Shown in pieces: positions 1 to 6,939 of a stretch of DNA of 49,146 nt. The DNA comes from JBBDNV01 sp040877415 (GTDB lineage Bacteria; Planctomycetota; Planctomycetia; Pirellulales; PALSA-1355). The notes beneath the pieces were generated by a model. It had not been told where the DNA came from. It did no database searches and saw only the letters and a program-made list of their open reading frames with translations. The stretch is taken from positions 1 through 49,146 of the forward strand of contig JBBDNV010000197.1 of NCBI GenBank assembly GCA_040877415.1. The letters run 5' to 3'. Numbering within the stretch: position 1 is the first letter of the stretch; each line of letters begins with the position of its first letter. The translations under genes were made by a program, and so were the position numbers.

Positions 1-60
1 GCGATGATTCTTGTCATCCTCCAGGTTTTCTACAGAGCCGTGATGTCCCCTTTTCCACGA

Positions 61-96
61 GAAAAAGTCCCGCCAGACCAGTGGGCCGGGCGGGGC
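61..96 (-). terminator. Rho-independent terminator after the PEP-CTERM gene
   Basis: Read on the minus strand, a GC-rich stem (GCCCCGCC at 96-89 pairing with GGCGGGAC at 74-67, one G-U pair) is followed directly by five U residues (66-62). It lies about 35 nt past the stop codon of the PEP-CTERM gene at 130, the expected place for an intrinsic terminator. Confidence 0.65.
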
Positions 97-129
97 TTGT
101 GGGGTTGCGTATTTCACGACCGCAGAGCG

Positions 130-921
130 TTAGGCCCGGCGACGACGCCAGACGCAGAACCCCAGGCCCAGCAGACCGCTGCCAAGAAGGGCGAACGTGG
201 TCGGCTCGGGACACGATGGGTCGGTATAATGCGCTTCGTCCGGTGTCACGTGGGCCATTATAACCTTTTCACCGGTGTGCGGGTCGATACCCGCATAGAA
301 CTGCCCGGCCGAATACGGACCACCATGTTGGTCCATCGGCCCAGCTGAGTGCGACCAGACGCCATTTGTATTCTGAAACAAAACGCTGCCAGGTACATTA
401 AACGTGTTGAGGGGGTTCCCGACGTCCGTGAAAGTTGCTTTGTAATTCACTGGCAAAGTGTTGGTGACAAAAGTGCCCCCATTTAGGACGCTGTGACTAA
501 CCGTCATTGATCCTAGGGGATTTGCTGGTTCTCCCATGAGGGTCCCGGAGATAACGTCCATGGAGTAAAAGGTGCCCCCAATGTTTATCGGTGCAACGCT
601 CGTTAGCGAAAGGGCCACAAGCTCGATGGGGATCACGGCAAAGTCGCCGGGGTTGAAGATAGGGGGACTACCTGTCTTTCGTTCGACAATAGTATCGGTG
701 TTGGCGGGACCAAACGGGTTCCCCTTCAGAGGCACGATTCCCACCAAGCCGCCGCTCTGGACCGTAAGGTCCACGAACGTTGACGGATTCGGGGGGGACG
801 CTGACGTCGCAAAGAGGTCGAACCCCGGAAAAATCGCGGTGGCATGCACAGTGTTCGAGGTTCCAACAACAATCAGTGCAACGACCCCTACGGCCAGAAA
901 TCTTGTCGCGTTTTTCATCAT
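130..921 (-). CDS. PEP-CTERM exported protein of unknown function
   Basis: A 263-aa secreted protein. The start was placed at 921 because AAAGGAG lies 6-7 nt upstream of this ATG; the open frame continues upstream to 993, but that part does not look like a signal peptide. Residues 1-30 form a signal peptide (MMKN, then a hydrophobic core, then VHA). The C-terminus has the full PEP-CTERM sorting layout: a PEPTTF motif, a hydrophobic helix of about 18 residues and a terminal arginine cluster (WRRRRA). Proteins with this tail are processed by an exosortase and linked to envelope or exopolysaccharide export; no exosortase lies in this window. The middle part is beta-rich, low in charge and matches no family I recognise. 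It is monocistronic, with a terminator just downstream. Its base composition is less GC-rich than most of the window. Confidence 0.85.
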   Translation of the reverse strand: MMKNATRFLAVGVVALIVVGTSNTVHATAIFPGFDLFATSASPPNPSTFVDLTVQSGGLVGIVPLKGNPFGPANTDTIVERKTGSPPIFNPGDFAVIPIELVALSLTSVAPINIGGTFYSMDVISGTLMGEPANPLGSMTVSHSVLNGGTFVTNTLPVNYKATFTDVGNPLNTFNVPGSVLFQNTNGVWSHSAGPMDQHGGPYSAGQFYAGIDPHTGEKVIMAHVTPDEAHYTDPSCPEPTTFALLGSGLLGLGFCVWRRRRA

Positions 922-1305
922 TAGCGCTCCTTTGAAAAGATTCACAGGAAGGGATACTGAGGGACGACACATGACCTGAGCGGCCCTGCGCATCGCGCCA
1001 CCACGAGGTAACTCTCACTGACCGTCTAGGGATCAGGCCATCGTTAATCTGACGCGGCTGGGAACTTTAACAAGCCCCCTGTAGAGGCATTTCACCCAGG
1101 ATAATCGTCCGCAAATCGACGTGAGGAGCCGATGAGAATGAGGTGATACGATAACCGCCGGCCGATCAAAGTATCGGACCACCCCGTCGGATCGCGTTAG
1201 GACGCATCCTGTGCAACCGAATTTGGGGGAAGAAAGGGGGAAGAAAGGGGGACATTCTACTTTTTCAATAAAGTAGAATGTCCCCCTTGTGCGCCCCCTT
1301 GTGCG
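922..1305. other. Non-coding stretch between the PEP-CTERM gene and the RHS remnant
   Basis: No gene is supported here. The stretch holds the promoter side of the PEP-CTERM gene, a purine-rich run (1225-1250) and the perfect palindrome annotated separately at 1245-1288. A second short hairpin (GCGCCC/GGGCGC) lies just beyond the palindrome near 1302-1318. The minus-strand frame open to 1033 is run-off from the truncated RHS gene, not RHS-like protein. Confidence 0.5.
1245..1288. repeat. Perfect 19-bp palindrome with 6-nt loop (REP-like)
   Basis: The arms 1245-1263 and 1270-1288 are exact reverse complements over 19 bp (AAGGGGGACATTCTACTTT and its complement), separated by TTCAAT. A tandem CCCTTGTGCGCCCC follows at once (about 1284-1308). 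The RHS homology on the minus strand stops at this element, so it marks a breakpoint. REP-type palindromes are mobilised in trans by IS200-like (RAYT) transposases; none is present in the window, so that link is inference. Confidence 0.7.
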
Positions 1306-1956
1306 CCCCTCAAGGGCGCCCGCGTTGTCGACGATATCGCGAGTCGTGTTCTGGTGGTCGCCGAGCAGCCATAGCACGCGGTCGGCCGCGTATATCTGTT
1401 GCGTCATGCCCTCCACCGCCAGCACCTGGTCCACCGCCGGGCCGAACAGATACTTGCGCGCCACACCAAGCGAAGGCGTGGTGCTTGGCCCGTCCACGTC
1501 GCCAAAGTCGATCACCACGTTGTCCCCGTCGTAGATGTAATACTGCGGGGCGTTGTCAAAGACATAGGACGGGGGGGCGTCGTACTCTGGGACGCGGCTC
1601 GTGCGCCGATTGAACACGTCGTACTCGAAGGTGATGGTGAAGTCGGAACTCGCGTAGGGGCCGTCGAAGGCAACCGAGACCAGGCGATTGCGGTAGTCCC
1701 ACTGGTTGCAGCTATGCGTCACGGCGGCGGCCACGTCGGGCGTGTTGACCAATTCCTTCAAGCGGCCCGCCAGGTCGTAGTCGTACGTCGTGCCGGCGAC
1801 GAGGGTCCCGGCGACCACCTCCAGGCCATCGTATTCATTATAGCGATCGATGGCGGTCGGCTGCCCGGCGGCGTTGTAGTCGAACTCCACCCGCTTGGGG
1901 ACCGCCAGGGAAGCGGGGTCCAGGTCCGGCGGGCTCGATTGGGTCAGGCACTCGGA
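1306..1956 (-). pseudogene. RHS/YD-repeat protein remnant (truncated at both ends)
   Basis: The minus frame from about 1956 to 1306 encodes RHS-core-like sequence. YDYDLAGRL, WDYRNRLVSV and FEYDVFNRR are YD-type repeats, followed by an YIYDGDNVVIDF block, a KYLFGPAVDQVL block and LLGDHQNTTRDIVDNAG, the usual order before the conserved RHS core end. Homology stops after DNAGALEG, where the palindrome begins; the frame then runs on with unrelated residues to 1033. The 5' side ends against the stop codon of the HD-GYP regulator at 1983, with no promoter or proper start (first usable codon GTG at 1890). Full RHS proteins exceed 1000 aa, so this 217-codon piece is a relic, probably left by recombination. 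Confidence 0.75.
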
Positions 1957-1982
1957 AGATGCCGCTGACCACGAGCGGACGA

Positions 1983-3191
1983 CTATCGCTGGTCGAAGAG
2001 GCCGACGAAGCCATACCGGCTGAGCTCGCGGTCGACCATTTCTTCGTTGTCGGGCGCGGCCAGGGCAATGGCATGCATCTCCGGAAGCAGCGACATGAAG
2101 ATTTCGAGCAAGCGCGGGTCGAAATGCGTGCCGCGGCCATCCCGCATCACCTGGATGACGTCCGCTTCCGGAAGTTCCTTGCGGTACACGCGATCGTGAG
2201 TCAGCGCGTCGTAAACGTCGACGATGGCGACAATGCGGGCCGCCTCCGGAATCTCGTCTCCCGCCAGACCGGACGGGTAGCCCTTCCCGTCCCAGCGTTC
2301 ATGATGGTACATGGCGATGTCCTGCGCCATCTGAAAGACGGGCGACTGGGATCCGGAGAGCATGTTGGCGCCGAGCACGGTATGGGCACGCATGATAATG
2401 AGCTCTTTGGTGGTGAGCTCGCCTTGCTTGAGCAGGATGGCGTCGGGAATGCCGATCTTGCCGACGTCGTGCATGGGCGCCGCGAGGCGCAGTTGCTCGA
2501 TGCGCTCGGGTGACCAGCCCGCGGCGGCCGCCAACAGCTCGCTGCACAATCCCGTGCGTCGGATGTGCGAGCCGGTCTCCTCGTCGCGGCACAGCGACGC
2601 TCTGACCAGGCGAAAGACCGTTTCGTCATGGGCGCTGCGGATGGCGCGAGTCTGCTCGTTGACCGTTTCCTGCAGGGCTCGCACGTTGAGGTTTGCCTTT
2701 TGAGCCAGGTTCCACTTCACCACCAGCGCCGAGGCGAGCTGCCGCACTTCGATGTTGTCGAACGGCTTTTTAAGAATCAGCAAGCGATCCGTCTCGCCGA
2801 GCTCGTCGATCGTTTCGCTCCACGAGTAATCGGAATAGGCCGTACAAATGACGACCTGCAGCCTGCGGTCAACTTGCCAGATCCTCTGCACGGTTTCGAC
2901 TCCGTTCCAACCGGGCGGCATGCGGACGTCGACGAAAGCCAACGCATACGGGCGTTCGGCCTCGAGACTTTGTCGCACGCGCGCCAGGCCCTCCTGCCCT
3001 TGATGGGCGGAGTCGATTTCGAAGCCCAGGTTGGCGGGCCGCGAAGCCGGCGGTTCGTCAAACAGCGCGGCGGCGGCCGACTCGACCGCCGTGGTCAACG
3101 GGGCGCTTGCGCCGAGGATTTTGCGAAAGTCGGCATGGATCGATTCATTGTCGTCGATGATCAACACGCGACGATTCTCGTGATTCTCCAT
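1983..3191 (-). CDS. Response regulator with HD-GYP c-di-GMP phosphodiesterase domain
   Basis: A 402-aa cytoplasmic protein. The start at 3191 has GGAGG 5 nt upstream; an ATG at 3203 adds only four residues. An N-terminal REC domain (about residues 5-160) has the acidic pocket IIDDN, the phospho-acceptor Asp in FVDVRMPPGW and the Lys in LKKPFDN. The REC carries an insertion of about 25 residues before the third strand, shared with the adjacent GGDEF regulator. A helical linker leads to an HD-GYP domain with all signature parts: MHDVGKIG, HTVLG, YHHERWDGKGYP and VDVYDALT. HD-GYP enzymes hydrolyse c-di-GMP to pGpG or GMP, and the residues visible here predict activity. It is the last gene of the TonB-YfiR-kinase-GGDEF-HD-GYP series, starting about 18 nt after the GGDEF gene ends. 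Predicted role: removing the second messenger its neighbour makes. Confidence 0.92.
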   Translation of the reverse strand: MENHENRRVLIIDDNESIHADFRKILGASAPLTTAVESAAAALFDEPPASRPANLGFEIDSAHQGQEGLARVRQSLEAERPYALAFVDVRMPPGWNGVETVQRIWQVDRRLQVVICTAYSDYSWSETIDELGETDRLLILKKPFDNIEVRQLASALVVKWNLAQKANLNVRALQETVNEQTRAIRSAHDETVFRLVRASLCRDEETGSHIRRTGLCSELLAAAAGWSPERIEQLRLAAPMHDVGKIGIPDAILLKQGELTTKELIIMRAHTVLGANMLSGSQSPVFQMAQDIAMYHHERWDGKGYPSGLAGDEIPEAARIVAIVDVYDALTHDRVYRKELPEADVIQVMRDGRGTHFDPRLLEIFMSLLPEMHAIALAAPDNEEMVDRELSRYGFVGLFDQR

Positions 3192-3209
3192 TGCGGCCTC
3201 CATGATTCT

Positions 3210-4493
3210 TCAGTCGAGGGGCGCCATCGGGCGGCTCGGGCTACGGAATGCGGGCAGATCGGGCGCGTCGGCAACGATGGGCGGTACCTGGCCGTGGTGC
3301 GAAGGGGTCAACATCTCGTCGACCAGCCCTTGCAATTTGGAAATGCCCGCCAGCACCGCCAGCACGGGGTCGTCCACCCGTCCGGAAGCGCATTGCGACA
3401 GTTGAGTGGCGCACTGGGCCACGGCCTGCGCGGCTTGAATCAGCCGAGACCGGTTGACCTCGTCGCTGGTGTGTTTTTGAAATTCGTCGAGCGCCGCGCC
3501 CGAGCGGTTCGTCGTCGAAAACCCGACGACGTGATTGCGGCCCAACGCCTTCGCGGCAATCAGCGCCTGATCGGCGCGGTCGACCAGCCGTTCGGTGCAG
3601 TCGTCGTCCGCGAGGCGCTCGGCGATGCCGATGCTGGCCGTAATTGCGGCGGTCCGATTTCCGACGGTGATTGACATGGATTCGATGGTGCGTCGCGCGT
3701 TCTCGGCCCAGGCCGCGGCTTCGCGCTCATTGGTGTGCGGCAGAAGCACGCAGATCTCGTCGCCGCCGTAGCGGCAAACGAAGTCGCTGGCCCGGCAATT
3801 CGTTTGCAGCCATCCGGCCACGTTCTTGAGCGCGGCGTCGCCGGCATGGTGTCCGAGCGTGTCGTTGACCTGTTTGAAGCCGTCCAGGTCGACCATGGCG
3901 CAGGCGAGAGGAAGCTGGTGCCGCGTCGAACGACCCCACTCAAGATCGAGGTAGCTGCGGAACGCCCGACGGTTCAAGAGGCCGGTCAGCACGTCGGTCC
4001 GCGAGATGCTCCAGCGCTCTGAGAGGGCCATGGCACACTGGCGGACCTCGATGTTGTCAAACGGTTTTTTCAGGATCAGGTAGCGGTCGTTGCGGCCCAA
4101 TTCGCGGACCATCTCATCCCACGAATAATCGGAGTAAGCCGAGCAGATCACGACCAGGATTTCCGGGTCGACCTCCCAAATGTGGCGGACGGTTTCCACG
4201 CCGTCCCATCCGGGCGGCATGCGGATGTCGACGAACGCCACGGCATAAGGGCGCCTTTCGGTGATCGAACGTTTCACGAGTTCCAGGCCTTCTTCTCCCT
4301 GGAAGGCAGAGTCCAGCTCAAAGCCTTCCCAGTCGATCACGGAGCGGGGACCGTCGCCGAACAGCTCGGCGGCCGCTTTGCCAAGGGCGGCGGACGACGG
4401 CGAGGATTGCCTGCCGAGGATTTTGCGATAGTCTTCGTGAATGGCCGCCTGGTCGTCGATGACCAGAATGCGGTGCGCATGGTCATGATTCAT
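3210..4493 (-). CDS. Response regulator with GGDEF diguanylate cyclase domain
   Basis: A 427-aa cytoplasmic protein. The REC domain (about 1-165) has VIDDQ, the Asp in FVDIRMPPGWDG and LKKPFDN. It resembles the REC of the next gene so closely, including the insertion, that the two are clearly duplicates. The GGDEF domain (about 170-330) has the active-site form YGGDEI. The product-inhibition I-site RASD lies exactly five residues upstream, so an active, feedback-inhibited diguanylate cyclase is predicted. The last ~95 residues are a variable tail of unknown role. The start codon overlaps the histidine kinase stop by 4 nt (ATGA), showing translational coupling. The kinase is the likely phosphodonor for both regulators. 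Confidence 0.93.
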   Translation of the reverse strand: MNHDHAHRILVIDDQAAIHEDYRKILGRQSSPSSAALGKAAAELFGDGPRSVIDWEGFELDSAFQGEEGLELVKRSITERRPYAVAFVDIRMPPGWDGVETVRHIWEVDPEILVVICSAYSDYSWDEMVRELGRNDRYLILKKPFDNIEVRQCAMALSERWSISRTDVLTGLLNRRAFRSYLDLEWGRSTRHQLPLACAMVDLDGFKQVNDTLGHHAGDAALKNVAGWLQTNCRASDFVCRYGGDEICVLLPHTNEREAAAWAENARRTIESMSITVGNRTAAITASIGIAERLADDDCTERLVDRADQALIAAKALGRNHVVGFSTTNRSGAALDEFQKHTSDEVNRSRLIQAAQAVAQCATQLSQCASGRVDDPVLAVLAGISKLQGLVDEMLTPSHHGQVPPIVADAPDLPAFRSPSRPMAPLD

Positions 4494-6175
4494 GTCAGAA
4501 CTTCCGCGGGTTCATACGGGAGCTCGAGGACAAACGTAGCGCCTCGGCCGGGACCGTCGCTGTAGGCGACCAGCGAACCACCCAGCTCATGCGCGGCGTT
4601 GGCGCTGCTATGTAGACCGAAGCCGTGTCCGGTCGTTTTGGTCGTGAAGCCGTGCGAAAAAATTCGCGTCAGGTTTTCGGGGGGAATTCCCGCGCCGTTA
4701 TCGATGATGTGAATTTGCAGGGTCTTGTCGTTGGCGAGCCCGGCCTTCAGGACGAGTTTGCGTTCCTTGAGGTCCGGACATTCCGTGCAGGCGTCCTTGG
4801 CGTTCTTGATCAAATTGACGAGGATTTGCAGCGACTTCTGCTTGTCGAGCCGGACCCGGGGAATGTCCTCGTATTCCCGGCTCACGGCGATGTGGTGACG
4901 ATCGAAAGAAGCCGAATTGAGCTTCATGGCGTCGTCCAGCAGGGTGGCGACGTCGACGGTTTCGGTCACGCCCGCCACGCCGGCATACGATTGCTGCGTG
5001 GAGACGATGGTTTTGACGTGATTGACTTTCGTCGTCAGCAGCTCGAGTTCCTTGAGAATGTCGGCCCGCTCGTCCACCAGGTGCGTGGCGAGCAGGCTCA
5101 AGAAGGCGGGCAATTGCTTGCCCTTGGGATCCGACGCGAAAAAGGTCGCCAGGTCGGCGTCGTGCTGCTCGAGGAGTTTCGTGGCTCGCGTAAGATCGGT
5201 CACCTTCGACTGCCGCAGCCGGTCGGTGGCCAGCGTGGCCGAGACGTTGATGCTGTTGAGCACGTTTCCGACGTTGTGCAGCACGCCGATGGCGATTTCA
5301 GCCATCCCGGCGCGCCTGGCGGAAGCCATGAGTTGCTGCTGGGCGGCCTCGAGCTCTTGCTCGGCCCGCAGGCGCTCCGAAACCTCGCGGGTGAGCTCTT
5401 CGTTGGCTTGCGAAAGTTCACTTGTCCGCCTTTTGACCTTGATTTCCAGTTGGTCGTTGGCCTGCTGGATGGCCGCGTCGCGCTGCTGAATCTGGTCGAG
5501 CATCGCGTTGAACTGGTCGTACAAGGTTCCCAGCTCGTCGTCGGCGATTTTCGACACGCGAATCGCGTAGTTGTTTTCGGTCGAGATCTGTTCGGCGGTC
5601 TTGGCCAGCTTGAGAATGGGCGCTGAAATCGCGCGCTGCACGCGCGACGACAGCAGAATCGAGGCGGCCAGCGACACGATCATCACCACCGCCACGATGT
5701 TGACGTACCAGAAGATCTGGTCGTAGAGCTCCTGCATGCTGGTGTGCAGGTAGATGGTGCCGATCTTGCGGCCGTCGTGGGTGATCTCTCGCGAAACGTC
5801 CAGATAGCCGCCCGTGAATTCATGACCGGCCTGCGCGGGCGCGGGAGGCACCTTCGGAGTCTGATTGCCGTGATAGTAGGCGGCAAAAACATGTCCGGAG
5901 CCGTCATAAATGCAGGCCAGCTCGACGGCCGGCTGTTTTTCGAGCGACATCAATAGTTCGCTGGCCGTCTTTGCGTCGTCGAAGCTCAAGGCCGCGGTGC
6001 TGTTCGATCCGAGCACCTCGGCCAAGATCGACATTTGCCGAATCATCGACGAGCGCGCCATGCGGACGTCGTTGGTCACGAAGGCGATGCACGAGAGCAG
6101 CAATGCCACGCTTCCGGCCAGGAGCACGAGCAAAGTGAGCTTCGTATTGATCGCCAGGTCTTTGTAGGATCTCAT
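4490..6175 (-). CDS. CHASE8-HAMP sensor histidine kinase
   Basis: A 561-aa inner-membrane kinase. The start is set at 6175 (MRSYKDL), 14 nt after the YfiR gene ends; the same frame is open to 6772, but that part overlaps the YfiR gene and is a shadow. TM1 is about residues 13-34 and TM2 about 156-176. The periplasmic part between them (ALSFDD, LACIYD) resembles the CHASE8 sensor domain. HAMP and a coiled coil follow (about 180-285). The H-box is of the atypical GVLHNVGNVLNS type with His300 as phosphorylation site. The ATPase part has the N-box VNLIKNAKDA, G1 DNGAGIPP and G2 GHGFGLHSS, all intact. The YfiR-type protein encoded just upstream is a plausible periplasmic regulator, and the two REC regulators downstream are the plausible targets. 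Confidence 0.92.
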   Translation of the reverse strand: MRSYKDLAINTKLTLLVLLAGSVALLLSCIAFVTNDVRMARSSMIRQMSILAEVLGSNSTAALSFDDAKTASELLMSLEKQPAVELACIYDGSGHVFAAYYHGNQTPKVPPAPAQAGHEFTGGYLDVSREITHDGRKIGTIYLHTSMQELYDQIFWYVNIVAVVMIVSLAASILLSSRVQRAISAPILKLAKTAEQISTENNYAIRVSKIADDELGTLYDQFNAMLDQIQQRDAAIQQANDQLEIKVKRRTSELSQANEELTREVSERLRAEQELEAAQQQLMASARRAGMAEIAIGVLHNVGNVLNSINVSATLATDRLRQSKVTDLTRATKLLEQHDADLATFFASDPKGKQLPAFLSLLATHLVDERADILKELELLTTKVNHVKTIVSTQQSYAGVAGVTETVDVATLLDDAMKLNSASFDRHHIAVSREYEDIPRVRLDKQKSLQILVNLIKNAKDACTECPDLKERKLVLKAGLANDKTLQIHIIDNGAGIPPENLTRIFSHGFTTKTTGHGFGLHSSANAAHELGGSLVAYSDGPGRGATFVLELPYEPAEVLT

Positions 6176-6189
6176 GCGGTTTTCCCGAA

Positions 6190-6864
6190 TTACCGGCTGG
6201 CGGCGTCGGTCGACTCTACGATTTTGGCCAACGCCAGGAGTTTTGAACTGATCCTCAAATGGTGCTGCGCCGCGGCATCGACGTTGATCTCGAAGCGAAT
6301 TCTGTTGGCCTCGATGAAAAAGTTCACCACGGCGCCGCGCTGCGCGAAACCCTGTGATTCGCCCACGATCAGCACGTCTTGATGCCGCAACTGGTCGACT
6401 GCCTGCTCTTGGTTTTGCAGGCTGACGTCGCGGGCGATGAACAGAATCTGACACGGCTTCACCGCGTCGGCGAAGGCAAAACGCTCGACGGTGATCGTCC
6501 GTCCGTTGATTTTCTTCGTGGCGGCGATTTCGCGCAGCGTACTCTCCACGGGGGAGGAGCCCACAAAGCCGATGACGAACGGTTGTGAGTCGCCGGCAAA
6601 GGCCGTGGGCGGCCATTCGACATAGCTGCCGAAGTTGTAGAGGAAGAGAGCTTTCAGCGGGTACTCGCGGTTGATGACGGCCTCGTCCCCCGATTGCGCG
6701 AAACCCGGCTGCGACAGGCCCAAGACCAGACAGCAACCCACCAACCACGCGCCAAAACATCGCCGCGCGCACTGCGACCCGCGATTTGTGAGCGCTCGAA
6801 GACGAATCTTCGAGCGGCGATTTGGCGCAAGTAGTCTGATCACAACAAGGTGCTCGCGTCGCAC
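6190..6864 (-). CDS. YfiR-family (DUF4154) periplasmic protein
   Basis: Up to 224 aa. A hydrophobic stretch (GAWLVGCCLVLGL, ending GFAQ) reads as a signal peptide, so the mature protein would be periplasmic. The family core is clear: KALFLYNFGSYVEWP near the start, a FVGSSP block in the middle, and LIVGESQGFAQRGAVVNFF followed by IRFEIN and ISSKLLALA at the end. YfiR in Pseudomonas is a periplasmic repressor of the diguanylate cyclase YfiN; here the equivalent partner may be the CHASE8 kinase encoded 14 nt downstream. The start is uncertain because the only upstream start codons are GTG (6864, 6843), and about 30 residues precede the signal peptide. A TonB receptor gene ends 75 nt upstream on the same strand. 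Confidence 0.85.
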   Translation of the reverse strand: MRREHLVVIRLLAPNRRSKIRLRALTNRGSQCARRCFGAWLVGCCLVLGLSQPGFAQSGDEAVINREYPLKALFLYNFGSYVEWPPTAFAGDSQPFVIGFVGSSPVESTLREIAATKKINGRTITVERFAFADAVKPCQILFIARDVSLQNQEQAVDQLRHQDVLIVGESQGFAQRGAVVNFFIEANRIRFEINVDAAAQHHLRISSKLLALAKIVESTDAASR

Positions 6865-6939
6865 TATTTGGTTTGGGCCGCCCGGCCGGTCTCGCGGCGC
6901 CGACGGTTGGTCACCATCAGGATGTCGGTCGGAATCGAG

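Noticed and set aside
1033..1305. C-terminal part of the RHS frame as a toxin tip
   Set aside because: The residues come from translating the palindrome and GC-rich non-coding DNA; there is no domain-like sequence, and the frame simply ends by chance at 1033.
6176..6772. N-terminal extension of the histidine kinase frame by about 200 residues
   Set aside because: It overlaps the YfiR gene in another frame and is arginine-rich without transmembrane or family features; the true start is ATG 6175.
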